A stretch of 21,132 nucleotides of DNA from an uncultured Granulicatella sp. (GCA_937891475.1 CALATC010000068.1:1-21132); one strand, 5' to 3'. Positions 1 to 9,675 are shown, counted from the stretch's first letter. Notes: a model not told the origin generated them from the letters alone. Translations and numbers: made by a program.

Positions 1-127
1 GATTTGCTTTATTACAAAACCACAACAAGAAGACACCATCACAACCCAATGGGAAGAAGCTGGTATTCTTCCACTAAACTTAGAAATAGCCCCTACAAAA
101 GGTGCTATTAGAAAGGAGCTCTCATGA
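1..127 (+). CDS. mvaK2: 3' end of phosphomevalonate kinase gene (partial)
   Basis: The frame starting at base 2 is open to a TGA at 125-127 and encodes about 41 C-terminal residues, including WEEAGILPLNLEIAPTKGA. The W-EE-GI-PL pattern is the end I associate with Gram-positive phosphomevalonate kinases, which phosphorylate mevalonate 5-phosphate to the diphosphate in isoprenoid synthesis. The stop overlaps the fni start as ATGA, so the two genes are translationally coupled. In Lactobacillales, fni commonly follows mvaK2 in the mevalonate operon, which supports the call. Only the tail is visible and no kinase motif can be checked, so the identity rests on the C-terminal pattern plus context. 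Confidence 0.7.
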   Translation, partial: ICFITKPQQEDTITTQWEEAGILPLNLEIAPTKGAIRKELS

Positions 128-1200
128 CACAAGCCTATACACAACAAATGAAAAGAAAAGATGAACATGTGGGGCATGCGACTCAACAATATCAATCACA
201 GTCGCATTTAGAATTACGACAAACTCGATTTGTCCACCATCCTCTATCTGAAATGGCTGTAGATGAAGTTTCTCTTCAAACAAAAATGGCAGGATTGACT
301 TTAGAAACTCCATTTTTCATTAATGCGATTACTGGTGGAAGTCCTAGAACGACTCTCATTAATCAACGACTAGCGCAATTGGCGCATGAAACAGGAATTG
401 CAATGGCAACTGGATCGATGAGTATCGCCATGAAAGATCCTTCAACTGCAAAAAGTTTTACCATTATTCGAAAAGAAAATCCTAACGGAATTGTATTGGC
501 GAATTTAGGAGCCCATTATACGGTTGAATCTGCTAAAAAGGCGATTGACCTCATTGAAGCAAATGGGATTCAAATCCATGTAAATACGTTACAAGAATTA
601 GTGATGCCAGAAGGAGATCGATCTTTCCATCATTGGTTAAAAAATATTGAGGAAATCGTCTCTCATGTAGACGTCCCTGTTATTGTTAAAGAAGTGGGAT
701 TTGGATTTAACAGAGAAGCCATGCAAGAACTGATCAATATCGGAGTTCAAACGATTGATATTAGTGGACGTGGAGGCACAAATTTTGCAGCCATCGAAAA
801 TGCTAGAAGAGAAGATGATTTATTCGATGAATTAGAAGACTGGGGACAAACAACGGTTCAGTCCTTAGTAGAAGGTTATGATTTACCTTGTGAACTGATT
901 GCTTCTGGGGGCATTCATTCACCATTAGATATCGTAAAATGCCTTGCTCTAGGAGCAAATGCTGTAGGCATGTCAGGAGAATTTTTACACTTAATTCGCC
1001 CACAAGACTCCCTACCAATAGCCATTCAAACCGTTAATGACTGGAAGAATCAATTGAAAAATATTTACACCCTATTAGGCGTTTCAAACACAGAAGCATT
1101 ACGCCAAACAGACATCATTCTCCCAAACTCCACCGCTCACTGGTGCAACGCCCGCCACATAGACTGGACAACCTTCGCAAACAGAAGTAGAAAGAAATAG
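124..1200 (+). CDS. fni: Type 2 isopentenyl-diphosphate delta-isomerase
   Basis: 358 residues, the normal length for the FMN-dependent type 2 enzyme that interconverts isopentenyl and dimethylallyl diphosphate in the cytoplasm. Family signatures are in order: RKDEH near 11-15, NAITGGS at 67-73, ATGSMS at 95-100, NLGAH at 127-131, NTLQEL at 154-159 followed by EGD at 163-165 (Mg/substrate region), VIVKEVGFG at 186-194, SGRGGTNF at 214-221 and ASGGI at 260-264 (FMN-phosphate-binding TIM-barrel loops). The start follows AAAGGAGCTCTC and overlaps the upstream stop codon. It is the last gene of a mevalonate operon. The final codons run into an A-rich repeat that recurs downstream, so the very C-terminus (RSRKK) may be repeat-derived. 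Confidence 0.95.
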   Translation: MTQAYTQQMKRKDEHVGHATQQYQSQSHLELRQTRFVHHPLSEMAVDEVSLQTKMAGLTLETPFFINAITGGSPRTTLINQRLAQLAHETGIAMATGSMSIAMKDPSTAKSFTIIRKENPNGIVLANLGAHYTVESAKKAIDLIEANGIQIHVNTLQELVMPEGDRSFHHWLKNIEEIVSHVDVPVIVKEVGFGFNREAMQELINIGVQTIDISGRGGTNFAAIENARREDDLFDELEDWGQTTVQSLVEGYDLPCELIASGGIHSPLDIVKCLALGANAVGMSGEFLHLIRPQDSLPIAIQTVNDWKNQLKNIYTLLGVSNTEALRQTDIILPNSTAHWCNARHIDWTTFANRSRKK

Positions 1201-1449
1201 AAAAAGAAAAATTGGCATAATACCATGAGATTCGCTTTTGCGAAGCTGTTAGCGTCCATTGTTCCTCCTTCAAAAAATAAATAGAAAAACAAAAAAATTG
1301 TCATGATAGCACAAGTAACCAAAACCGCAATAGCGGTTTTAGTTACCGGAAAATTTGAGACCCTAGGCTCAAATTTTATCCATGAGATTTGCTTTTACGA
1401 AGCTGCTGGCGTCCGTTGCTACTCATAACAATTTTTTTGTTTTTCTATT
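1194..1449. repeat. Mosaic repeat and hairpin region between convergent genes
   Basis: There is no gene here; the space between fni (+) and the 64-residue gene (-) is full of repeats. An imperfect 41-base direct repeat lies at 1223-1263 and 1380-1420, differing at six positions that are all transitions. A perfect 22-base inverted repeat joins 1280-1301 to 1428-1449 and extends imperfectly to 1310/1419. A third, diverged A-rich copy (AATAGAAAAAG...) begins near 1195, over the fni stop. Two hairpins sit in the middle: 1315-1328/1333-1346 and 1350-1359/1368-1377. It looks like a degenerate dispersed intergenic element. Confidence 0.75.
1315..1377. terminator. Two tandem hairpins, possible bidirectional terminator
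   Basis: Hairpin 1 pairs 1315-1328 with 1333-1346 (14 bp with one C/T mismatch, loop AATA). Hairpin 2 pairs 1350-1359 with 1368-1377 (10 bp, A/T-rich ends AAAATTTGAG). They lie between convergent genes. The A/T tracts would give U-rich tails on either strand, so a two-way transcription stop is plausible but unproven. Confidence 0.45.
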
Positions 1450-1644
1450 CTACGACACAAATAAGAAATGAATGATTCTTAATAGATAGGCGAAAAATCC
1501 GACAATTAACAAGCAAATCATCACCACATGCAAATAAACTCCAACCATCGAAGTATTTACAAACGACTGAACCGCATTTACTTTCGAAAAAATCAAAATA
1601 TAAATCAAACCTATCCAAAATCCTAAACTCAATAGGCGCTTCAT
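1450..1644 (-). CDS. Small two-helix membrane protein, unknown function
   Basis: 64 residues with two hydrophobic segments, roughly 6-23 and 36-60, and a short loop between them. The start is preceded by GAAGGAGAG at good spacing, which supports real translation. It begins 21 bases after the end of the YeiH-type transporter gene on the same strand and is probably co-transcribed with it. I do not recognise a family. It could be a small accessory subunit of the transporter or an unrelated small membrane protein. The stop codon sits directly at the edge of the inverted repeat to its left. Confidence 0.6.
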   Translation of the reverse strand: MKRLLSLGFWIGLIYILIFSKVNAVQSFVNTSMVGVYLHVVMICLLIVGFFAYLLRIIHFLFVS

Positions 1645-1665
1645 AAACTCTCCTTCATTCAGGGA

Positions 1666-2655
1666 TTACTTCATTACAAAATATTGAATCAATAAACTAG
1701 TAGCTCCTACTACAAACCAAGTTACCAACCCTGTAGCAATCGGTTTAGCTCCCGCTTCACGGAAACTCTTAAACGATACTTGGCAACCAATACCGGCTAA
1801 CGCCATTGCCATTAACCATTTAGAAGCTAGTTTTGCATATGGGATAAATGCTTTAGGGAAAATTCCCACACTTGTCACAACAGATGCCACTAAAAACCAT
1901 AAAATAAACATTGGGAAAATTTTCTTCCAATTCACAGATTCCCCAGATTTCTTTTGACGTCTTGCTTCAATAAGTGACAAAATTAAACAAGCTGGTAAAA
2001 TCATTAACGCACGTGTTAATTTTACAATGGTAGCAATATCCCCTGCTCCACTACTATAACTATAACCAGCTGCAACGACACTTGAAGTATCATTAATAGC
2101 TGTTCCTGCAAATAATCCAAATTGTGCATCTGTCATTTGTAACACATGTCCTAAAAACGGGAATAAGAACACAGCAATAATATTAAATAAGAAAATTGTT
2201 GAAATCGACAAAGCAATTTCTTCATCATCTGCTTTAATAATTGGCGAAGCTGCTGCAATCGCAGAACCTCCACAAATGGCAGTCCCAAATCCTACTAATG
2301 TTCGTAAATGATCAGACAAGCCTAACCATTTTCCTACAAGAGCTGCTGTTAAGAAAGCTGCCACAATCGTAACAAGCGTTACTTGTAAAGACTCTAATCC
2401 TGTTTGTTGAACTTGAGCAAATGACATTGTAAATCCTAATGCAATAATCGAATAATGTAATAATTTTTTAGCGGAATAATTAATTCCTGGTTTAAAATCA
2501 CTTGGTAATGTATAGAAATTACTTACTAACATCCCAAAAATAATCGCAAATACCGCACTTCCAATAACCGGCATTACATCTCCTAAAATAACAGCTAATA
2601 CTGCTAATCCAAAAGTTAATAAAATTCCTTTACTTCGTTGAACCCATTGTTCCAT
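1666..2655 (-). CDS. YeiH/UPF0324-family putative sulfate-type exporter
   Basis: 329 residues from the chosen ATG, with about ten hydrophobic helices. The sequence fits the YeiH family (also called Cons_hypoth698), inner-membrane proteins annotated as putative sulfate exporters; the substrate is not established. Recognisable stretches are GTAICGGSAIAAASPIIKA and FAGTAINDTSSVVAAG, the paired conserved loops of this family. An in-frame TTG lies eight codons upstream, but the ATG at 2653-2655 is preferred because it follows AAAGGATGGAG and gives the usual short N-terminus (MEQWVQRSKG). The gene follows rsmA after about 70 bases with no convincing terminator, and is followed by the small membrane protein gene. 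Confidence 0.85.
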   Translation of the reverse strand: MEQWVQRSKGILLTFGLAVLAVILGDVMPVIGSAVFAIIFGMLVSNFYTLPSDFKPGINYSAKKLLHYSIIALGFTMSFAQVQQTGLESLQVTLVTIVAAFLTAALVGKWLGLSDHLRTLVGFGTAICGGSAIAAASPIIKADDEEIALSISTIFLFNIIAVFLFPFLGHVLQMTDAQFGLFAGTAINDTSSVVAAGYSYSSGAGDIATIVKLTRALMILPACLILSLIEARRQKKSGESVNWKKIFPMFILWFLVASVVTSVGIFPKAFIPYAKLASKWLMAMALAGIGCQVSFKSFREAGAKPIATGLVTWFVVGATSLLIQYFVMK

Positions 2656-2726
2656 TTTTCTCCATCCTTTCAAAAACAATTACACACAAATGTATCACGT
2701 CTTCGTTCTTTTTCCGTGAACAATTG

Positions 2727-4163
<1,437 letters not shown>

Positions 4164-4167
<4 letters not shown>

Positions 4168-4946
4168 TTTAATCCTCTTTCTTCAAATCGAAATAGCTTC
4201 ATCGCATTTGCTGTTGAAGCTTTAGCAATTTCTTCCCAAGCCATTTCTCTTTCCTTAGCAATTGTTTCAACAACATAGCGAGTATATCCCGTTTCGTTTC
4301 TCTTTCCACGATAAGGAACAGGCGCCAAATAAGGGGCATCTGTTTCTACTAAAAAACGATCTAGTGGAACAATTTTCGCACACTCACGAACTTGAGGAGC
4401 ATTTTTAAACGTCACTACGCCACTAAAAGAAATATGCATCCCTAAATCTAAGAAACGTTTCATATATTCCACATCACCATTATAACTATGCATAATTCCG
4501 CCGATATCTCGAATATCTTCTTCTTTTAAAATACGATAGCAATCTTCTGTCGCATCACGATTATGAATGACAATTGGTAATTTCATCTCTTTTGCAATGG
4601 CAATTTGGCGACGGAATACTCGTTCTTGTTCTTCAGGTGTAGAGTCATCCCAGTAATAGTCTAATCCCATTTCCCCCATTGCCACTACTTTTGGATGGAT
4701 TAATTGTGTGATTAATTTTTTCTCAATTTCTGGTGTATAGGCATGTGCTTCGACCGGATGCCATCCTACAATCGCCACTACTTCTTCAAACGTTTCACTT
4801 AATTGGAGAGCTTTTTCAATCGTTGGTGTGTCAAATCCAACAACGGCAAAACGTGTAACGGCTAATTCTTTTGCACGCTTAATAACGTCTGCTTCTTCCC
4901 CTTCGAATTGCTCTACATTTAAATGTGTATGTGTGTCAAAAATCAT
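4164..4946 (-). CDS. tatD: TatD-family metal-dependent deoxyribonuclease
   Basis: 260 residues with an amidohydrolase-type TIM barrel. Metal ligands expected for the family are present: THTH (His6, His8), GEMGLD with Glu92, IHNRD with His128, MHSY with His153, and ETDAPYLAP with Asp203. TatD proteins have 3'-5' exonuclease or DNase activity and are implicated in DNA repair and quality control; the in vivo role in Firmicutes (YabD) is less clear. It lies 21 bases downstream of the metallo-hydrolase gene and overlaps rnmV by four bases, so it is part of the same transcript. Confidence 0.93.
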
Positions 4947-4967
4947 TTTGAATTCTCCTACTGAGTT

Positions 4968-5606
4968 CTATCTAGTTGCTCCATTTAAAAATGGATTACT
5001 TGCAATTTCATCTTGTAATGTTGTTGGCTCACCATGTCCTGGGAAAACAACTGTATTTCCTGGCAATGGTAATAAATAACGTTCGATTCCTTCCATTAAT
5101 GTCATATGACTACCATATGAGAAATCACTACGTCCTACGCTACCTTTGAATAAAACATCTCCACCAATCACAAATCCATTATCTTTGAAGATAAATACTG
5201 TACTACCTGGAGAATGTCCCGGAATTAACGCTAATTCAGGTTCAAAACTTCCAATTTTCCATTTTCCTAATTCTGCTGGATAGTATCCATCAGCAGGTTC
5301 TACTGTAATATTTTCGTTTGAATATAATGAACGATTGAAATCTGTATTTGTTAAAAATTCTTTTTCAATTTCATTCATATACATTGGAATATTGTACGCT
5401 TTTCTTAATTCGTCTACTGCTCCAATGTGGTCTCCATGCGCATGTGTTAACACAATCGCAATTGGCTTCAATCCTTCTTCTTCAATTAATTCTTTAATAT
5501 CCTCTGCTTGTGCACCTGGATCAAAAATTAATGTTTCTTTATTTTCATCAATTAAAAAATAAACGTTCTCTTGTAGACGTCCTACTGTTAAACTTAATAA
5601 TTCCAC
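4968..5606 (-). CDS. Metallo-beta-lactamase-fold hydrolase (glyoxalase II-like)
   Basis: 212 residues. The zinc-binding signature THAHGDH (54-60, ligands His55, His57, Asp59, His60) is followed by His131 (PGHSPGS), Asp150 (GGDVLF) and His191 (PGHGEPT), the complete two-metal set of the glyoxalase II-like subgroup (YqgX type). A hydroxyacyl-thioester hydrolase role is usual for this group, but the substrate is not fixed by sequence. The start is GTG at 5604-5606, preceded by AGAGGAATTTCA; no nearby ATG has a better site. It is the first gene of the minus-strand run leading to tatD, rnmV and rsmA. Confidence 0.88.
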   Translation of the reverse strand: MELLSLTVGRLQENVYFLIDENKETLIFDPGAQAEDIKELIEEEGLKPIAIVLTHAHGDHIGAVDELRKAYNIPMYMNEIEKEFLTNTDFNRSLYSNENITVEPADGYYPAELGKWKIGSFEPELALIPGHSPGSTVFIFKDNGFVIGGDVLFKGSVGRSDFSYGSHMTLMEGIERYLLPLPGNTVVFPGHGEPTTLQDEIASNPFLNGATR

Positions 5607-5640
5607 TGAAATTCCTCTTTTCTGATTCTTAATCTACTAT

Positions 5641-5669
5641 AGTTTAGATGCTTTTATACTTTTTTACAA
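5641..5669 (-). promoter_or_regulatory. Probable promoter of the hydrolase-tatD-rnmV-rsmA run
   Basis: Read on the minus strand: TTGTAA at 5669-5664, a 17-base spacer, then TAAACT at 5646-5641, about 35 bases before the GTG start. The -10 is only a moderate match; TATAGT a few bases further on is an alternative. Confidence 0.5.
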
Positions 5670-5730
5670 GTCATGAGGTTACGAAATGCCTTTTTTAATA
5701 AACAAACCGGCACCATTTTCAACTAACAAT

Positions 5731-5764
5731 AAAAGGCATACCCGATTTCTCGAATATACCTTTT
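5731..5764 (-). terminator. Terminator after queT
   Basis: On the minus strand, AAAAGGTATATTCGA pairs with TCGGGTATGCCTTTT using a few G-U wobbles around a GAAA tetraloop. A T-rich stretch follows. It begins 10 bases after the queT stop codon. Confidence 0.8.
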
Positions 5765-5774
5765 AAAACATAAA

Positions 5775-6284
5775 TTATGCATTCATTTGTTTTGTAAAAC
5801 CAATTGCTTTATCGGCTGCTAACATGACTGGGATTCCCACTAACATGACAACAATTTCACCAACAAAAGTTTCAAAGTAGCTTAACCAAAATGGTAATTC
5901 TAATACAAGTTTTAATTCAATCGCTACTAAGAAAATCATCACACTAAATACGATGGATAACAATAACATTTTACCTTTTAAATCTTTTGCAAATCGGAAC
6001 ACTAACGAACCAATCACTAAAGATAAAATAGAATGTCCTAAACCAAATACTAAATCATACACTCCTAAACCAGAGCTAGACATAAAAATAGTATTGGCTA
6101 AAATAACACCCGCTATAATCCCGTATCCATATTTTTTATCAAAGACAAATAAATGGTTTAACATTTCTGAAATACGGAATTGGATATTCCCAAAGGACAT
6201 AAAGGCAAATACTGTTGTAATCACCACATATAATGCTGCTACAATTGCGTTGACAATCAACACTTTTACATTGTTTTGTTTCAT
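5775..6284 (-). CDS. queT: Queuosine precursor ECF transporter S component QueT
   Basis: 169 residues with about five hydrophobic helices, typical of QueT (DUF988), the substrate-binding S component of an energy-coupling-factor transporter for a queuosine precursor such as preQ1. The N-terminal stretch with FGNIQFRISEML and the following FVFDKKYG loop are characteristic of the family. It would work with a shared ECF ATPase/T module encoded elsewhere. The start follows AGGAGGAAAAGAA, and this ribosome binding site is part of a preQ1-I riboswitch just upstream, which supports the assignment independently of the protein sequence. Confidence 0.9.
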   Translation of the reverse strand: MKQNNVKVLIVNAIVAALYVVITTVFAFMSFGNIQFRISEMLNHLFVFDKKYGYGIIAGVILANTIFMSSSGLGVYDLVFGLGHSILSLVIGSLVFRFAKDLKGKMLLLSIVFSVMIFLVAIELKLVLELPFWLSYFETFVGEIVVMLVGIPVMLAADKAIGFTKQMNA

Positions 6285-6290
6285 TTCTTT

Positions 6291-6331
6291 TCCTCCTAGT
6301 TTTTTGAATCGAGGGATGGTTGCGAACCTCG
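6291..6331 (-). promoter_or_regulatory. preQ1-I riboswitch in the queT leader
   Basis: Minus-strand leader: stem CGAGG...CCTCG (6331-6310) enclosing TTCGCAACCATC, then an A-rich tail AAAAAACTAGGAGG ending at 6291. Stem, GGTTC-AAC loop and A-tract tail fit class I preQ1 aptamers. The tail contains the queT ribosome binding site, so ligand binding should hide it and repress translation. A small 6-bp hairpin (6332-6346) lies just upstream. Confidence 0.8.
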
Positions 6332-6448
6332 AGCGTTCAAAACGCTAGGAATTATTGTACTATAAACTCCTTGAAAATACTAGGAATATCCTGAACGACC
6401 CTTTGACAGAACAAGAATTCAAACAAAACTCATAAATTTCCCGGACAA

Positions 6449-7585
6449 CTACGCAATAGGTCCTAATAAAATATTCGCCCATGCATCATGAAGAGATTCT
6501 TGATCAGATGGTTGGAATAAGCCGGCTAATACATCACGATATAAGCGTGAAAGTTCTGTCGTATTATAATAAGAACTTCCTCCACTAGCTCGTACAATTT
6601 CTTCTACTGCTTTTTTCGATACTTCAACAGAACGATTCTTAATCGAAGATAAACGTGGTAACCAAATAAAACTATATTCTTCGCTTGATTCCAATGTTTG
6701 ACTTAATTCATTAATTTGCGGTTGAATGCCATCTAAAATAATCGCTGCTTCTGCAATTCTCCAACGAATATTTTTATCTTGAGAGTATGGCGCATCATTC
6801 GATACAGAATGACGAGTTTTCACGGTTTCAATTCCGATTTCTAATGCACGTTTTCCAATTCCATGGTAAGTAGCGGCTAATAAAATTTCAAAATAAGCAA
6901 AAATACCGAAAACAACTGGATCAAAGCTTGGACCAGGAGCTACTTTTGTTAAAATTTGCTCTTTTGCAGCATAAATCCCTTTTAATTCAACAGTGTTTGA
7001 TTGAGTTGCTTTCATTCCTAATGTATTCCAATCATCTTTTACTTCGAATGTTTCTGCATCAGGTGTTAAATAAGCAAAAACAGATAATGGAGATTCTCCA
7101 GATGTATCTGAACCAAATGAAACTAATTTATCGCAATATTTTCCCATTGATAGGAAAACTTTCTTTCCATAAAAACGATAGCCTCCATCTTCTTGTGGCT
7201 CCGCTTTTGAAATAGAACCAAATAACACTCGATCATTACTTGGTTCAGAAATACCAAATGCTAATAACTTCCCATCAGCCGCATCTCGTAAAATTTGCTC
7301 ACCCTTCTTATTACCGAATCGAACCATATGTTTGGCTAATCCAACAATAATTTGGTGCATATTAATCCCAAGCGCTGTTCCTGGTGCCGCCATTGCTAAT
7401 CTAGTTTGTTCTTGGGCTATTTCTTGAAGAGATAAGCCATATCCCCCATATTCTTTTGGCACAAAAGCTTTATAATACCCTGCTTCTTTTAATGCCTCAT
7501 AATCTTCCTTTGGCCACGCATTTTCCAAGTCATATTGCGCTGCTCTTTGATGAATTTGTTCGAGTAATTCCTCTGATAAAAACAT
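6449..7585 (-). CDS. Acyl-CoA dehydrogenase-fold flavoprotein
   Basis: 378 residues with the three-domain acyl-CoA dehydrogenase fold: N-terminal helices (GYYKAFVPKEYGGYGLS near 36-52), a middle beta domain (LAFGISEPSNDR near 108-119) and a C-terminal helical bundle. The C-terminus reads LYRDVLAGLFQPSDQE where ordinary dehydrogenases have the EGTSEIQ-type segment. This resembles the flavin-dependent monooxygenase branch (DszC-like) and makes a simple beta-oxidation role doubtful. The start follows TAGGAGGGATTTT. It is a single gene with its own promoter, divergent from the phosphodiesterase gene. The substrate is unknown. Confidence 0.8.
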   Translation of the reverse strand: MFLSEELLEQIHQRAAQYDLENAWPKEDYEALKEAGYYKAFVPKEYGGYGLSLQEIAQEQTRLAMAAPGTALGINMHQIIVGLAKHMVRFGNKKGEQILRDAADGKLLAFGISEPSNDRVLFGSISKAEPQEDGGYRFYGKKVFLSMGKYCDKLVSFGSDTSGESPLSVFAYLTPDAETFEVKDDWNTLGMKATQSNTVELKGIYAAKEQILTKVAPGPSFDPVVFGIFAYFEILLAATYHGIGKRALEIGIETVKTRHSVSNDAPYSQDKNIRWRIAEAAIILDGIQPQINELSQTLESSEEYSFIWLPRLSSIKNRSVEVSKKAVEEIVRASGGSSYYNTTELSRLYRDVLAGLFQPSDQESLHDAWANILLGPIA

Positions 7586-7619
7586 AAAATCCCTCCTATA
7601 AAATCATGATTACGCTTTA

Positions 7620-7648
7620 AGTATACGGCAATCTTCCTCTTGTTACAA
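7620..7648 (-). promoter_or_regulatory. Promoter of the acyl-CoA dehydrogenase-like gene
   Basis: On the minus strand: TTGTAA (7648-7643), exactly 17 bases, then TATACT (7625-7620), placed about 35 bases upstream of the start codon. Confidence 0.65.
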
Positions 7649-7750
7649 TGAAGAAAGCTTGTATCTTTATTAAGGATTTTTCCAAATTTCAACAAGAATT
7701 TTCTTATAATCTGTGCTACAATATTCTCAATCTTTCTATAAGGAGGCTTT

Positions 7751-9538
7751 ATGGAAAATCAAACTTTACCAGTTTGGAAAAACGTTCGATTCGTATTGAA
7801 TAATTTATTTTCCAACAAAATTATGTATGTTCGAAATGCCGCCTTCTTACAATTTTTTGTATCCTTTGTTGGCTTTCGAATTTTATCAACCTTATTTAAG
7901 GGCATTATTTTTTTGTCGGGACAAAGTAATTTTAATTTTAGCAATATGAAATTATTTTTCTCCTCACCCATTATTATTTTAGCGTTTATTGCGTATTTAT
8001 TCGCCGTCCTTTTATTTGTCTTTATTGAATTTTCGATTCTTACCTTTATGGTGTATGGAACAATTTCTAAAACACATTTCTCATGGCGAACCAGTTTAAA
8101 AAATGCTTTTGGTGAAGTGAGGGAATTTTTTAGCCCACAATTTATTTATTTCTTATTGTATATATTGACCTTGTTACCTTTAGGAAATTTTGGAATGACT
8201 TCGTTTTTAACCGAACAATTATATATTCCATCTTTTATTACAGGAGAAATTCTAAAAACACCTACCGGAGCAATTACTTATGGACTATTGTGTGTCATAT
8301 TGGCATATTTACATCTAAGATTTATATATACTATTCCACTACAAATTTTGACGAACCATTGTTTTTTAGAAAATATGAAAACAAGTTGGTCTCTCACAAA
8401 AAAGAAGCTTTGGAGACATATTGGTATCTCATTACTCGTTGAAATCATCCTATCCCTTATTGGATTTTTAGTGACGTTTATTCTCACCATTACTCTAGGA
8501 TACTTATCTTCTATAATGGATAATGTCTTTATTGTAACAAGCTTATTTGTCTTATCGAAACTAGTTATTTTCTTTATGGCAATTTATACGAAAATCTCTT
8601 TAGTTATTATTTTAGTAAAACTAGCAGATGATCAAGATGCCGTAGACGTAACAATCAAGCATCATATCCCTGAAATTCCTTTTAAAAGTACCATTATTAC
8701 AGTGACTGCTTTTATTGGTTTAACGATTTACTATTCTAGTGAAGCTATTACAAAATATCACTGGGAAAACTCTTCGTCAGCTGCTATCGTCGCTCATCGA
8801 GGATTTACCGAATACGGAGTAGAGAATTCTCTTGAGGCATTAGAAGCTGCTGCAAAAGAAGGCGCCGATTATGTCGAAATGGATATTTTACTCACAAAAG
8901 ATAATCGCTTTATAGTCATGCATGATTATAATTTGAAGCGACTAGCGCATCTCAATAAAAAAGTAAAAGATATGACTTATGACGAACTCGTTGGACTTCC
9001 AATTTACCAAAATGGATATGAAAGTCACATTCCTTCTTTTGAAGAATTTGTTGCAAAAGCAAAAGAACTGAATATTAAACTGCTCGTTGAATTGAAACCT
9101 CATGGTTTTGAAGGAGCTGACTACACCGACCTCTTTATTGCAAAAATGAGAGAATTAGGTGTTGACCAAACTTATAAAGTCATGTCTATCAACTTAGACG
9201 TTATTGAAGAAATTGAACGCAAAGCTCCTGAAATGGACACCGGATATGTCATTCCACTCCAATTTGGTGGATTTGGAAATCCTGCTGTAGACTTTTACGT
9301 AGTGGAAGATTTCTCTTACCATGACTTAACAGCTATTGCCGCTCAACAACAAGGTCATGAAGTTTATGTATGGACAATTAATGAACCCGAAGAAATTAAT
9401 AAATATCTTCACAGCTCTGTTTCAGGCATCATAACTGACCATCCTGATATAGCTAAAGAAGAACAAAAACACTTACTCGAAGAAAGCACACCTGTTGATC
9501 GTGTGCTAAATGCTATTAATATTAGTGTGAAAAAATAA
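7751..9538 (+). CDS. Membrane-anchored glycerophosphodiester phosphodiesterase
   Basis: 595 residues in two parts. Residues 1 to about 335 hold several hydrophobic helices (around 30-55, 72-105, 130-145, 172-200, 224-252, 262-290 and 311-330), matching the membrane domain often fused to these enzymes in Lactobacillales. Residues 344-585 form the GDPD catalytic domain: AHRG with His349/Arg350, EN at 358-359, EMD (Glu376, Asp378) and MHD with His391, then VELKP and the closing VWTINEPEE and ITDHPD. It should cleave glycerophosphodiesters or related polyglycerol phosphates at the outer membrane face; the true substrate, such as lipoteichoic acid, is inference. The start follows AAGGAGGCTTT. Confidence 0.92.
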   Translation: MENQTLPVWKNVRFVLNNLFSNKIMYVRNAAFLQFFVSFVGFRILSTLFKGIIFLSGQSNFNFSNMKLFFSSPIIILAFIAYLFAVLLFVFIEFSILTFMVYGTISKTHFSWRTSLKNAFGEVREFFSPQFIYFLLYILTLLPLGNFGMTSFLTEQLYIPSFITGEILKTPTGAITYGLLCVILAYLHLRFIYTIPLQILTNHCFLENMKTSWSLTKKKLWRHIGISLLVEIILSLIGFLVTFILTITLGYLSSIMDNVFIVTSLFVLSKLVIFFMAIYTKISLVIILVKLADDQDAVDVTIKHHIPEIPFKSTIITVTAFIGLTIYYSSEAITKYHWENSSSAAIVAHRGFTEYGVENSLEALEAAAKEGADYVEMDILLTKDNRFIVMHDYNLKRLAHLNKKVKDMTYDELVGLPIYQNGYESHIPSFEEFVAKAKELNIKLLVELKPHGFEGADYTDLFIAKMRELGVDQTYKVMSINLDVIEEIERKAPEMDTGYVIPLQFGGFGNPAVDFYVVEDFSYHDLTAIAAQQQGHEVYVWTINEPEEINKYLHSSVSGIITDHPDIAKEEQKHLLEESTPVDRVLNAINISVKK

Positions 9539-9540
9539 GA

Positions 9541-9580
9541 AAAAGGAATTAACATGCCATGAGGTTTGTTAATTCCTTTT
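9541..9580 (+). terminator. Terminator after the phosphodiesterase gene
   Basis: A perfect 13-bp stem, AAAAGGAATTAAC (9541-9553) with GTTAATTCCTTTT (9568-9580), a 14-base loop and more T residues. The stop codon and left arm (9533-9557) are identical over 25 bases to the terminator after the histidine kinase gene at 12739-12763. Confidence 0.9.
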
Positions 9581-9675
9581 TTAGTTAGAAAAACTCCTAT
9601 TCTATTCTCTAAATGAAGTTATTCCAGCCGTATTTCCACTATTTTTTTCGTATATAAGTATTTCATAACGGATAT

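Noticed and set aside
1137..1322. A 61-residue minus-strand reading frame with an internal GGAGGAACA-ATG start-like sequence
   Set aside because: It runs antisense into the end of fni and through the A-rich repeat; its Phe-rich text is a translation of the A/T repeat. The second repeat copy has lost the ATG.
5953..6348. 131-residue plus-strand reading frame opposite queT
   Set aside because: It is antisense to queT and its riboswitch, has no ribosome binding site and has low-complexity Asn/Ile text typical of shadow frames.
7682..7722. TATAAT (7705-7710) as promoter of the phosphodiesterase gene
   Set aside because: No convincing -35 at acceptable spacing for this or for the nearby TACAAT, so I did not list a promoter.
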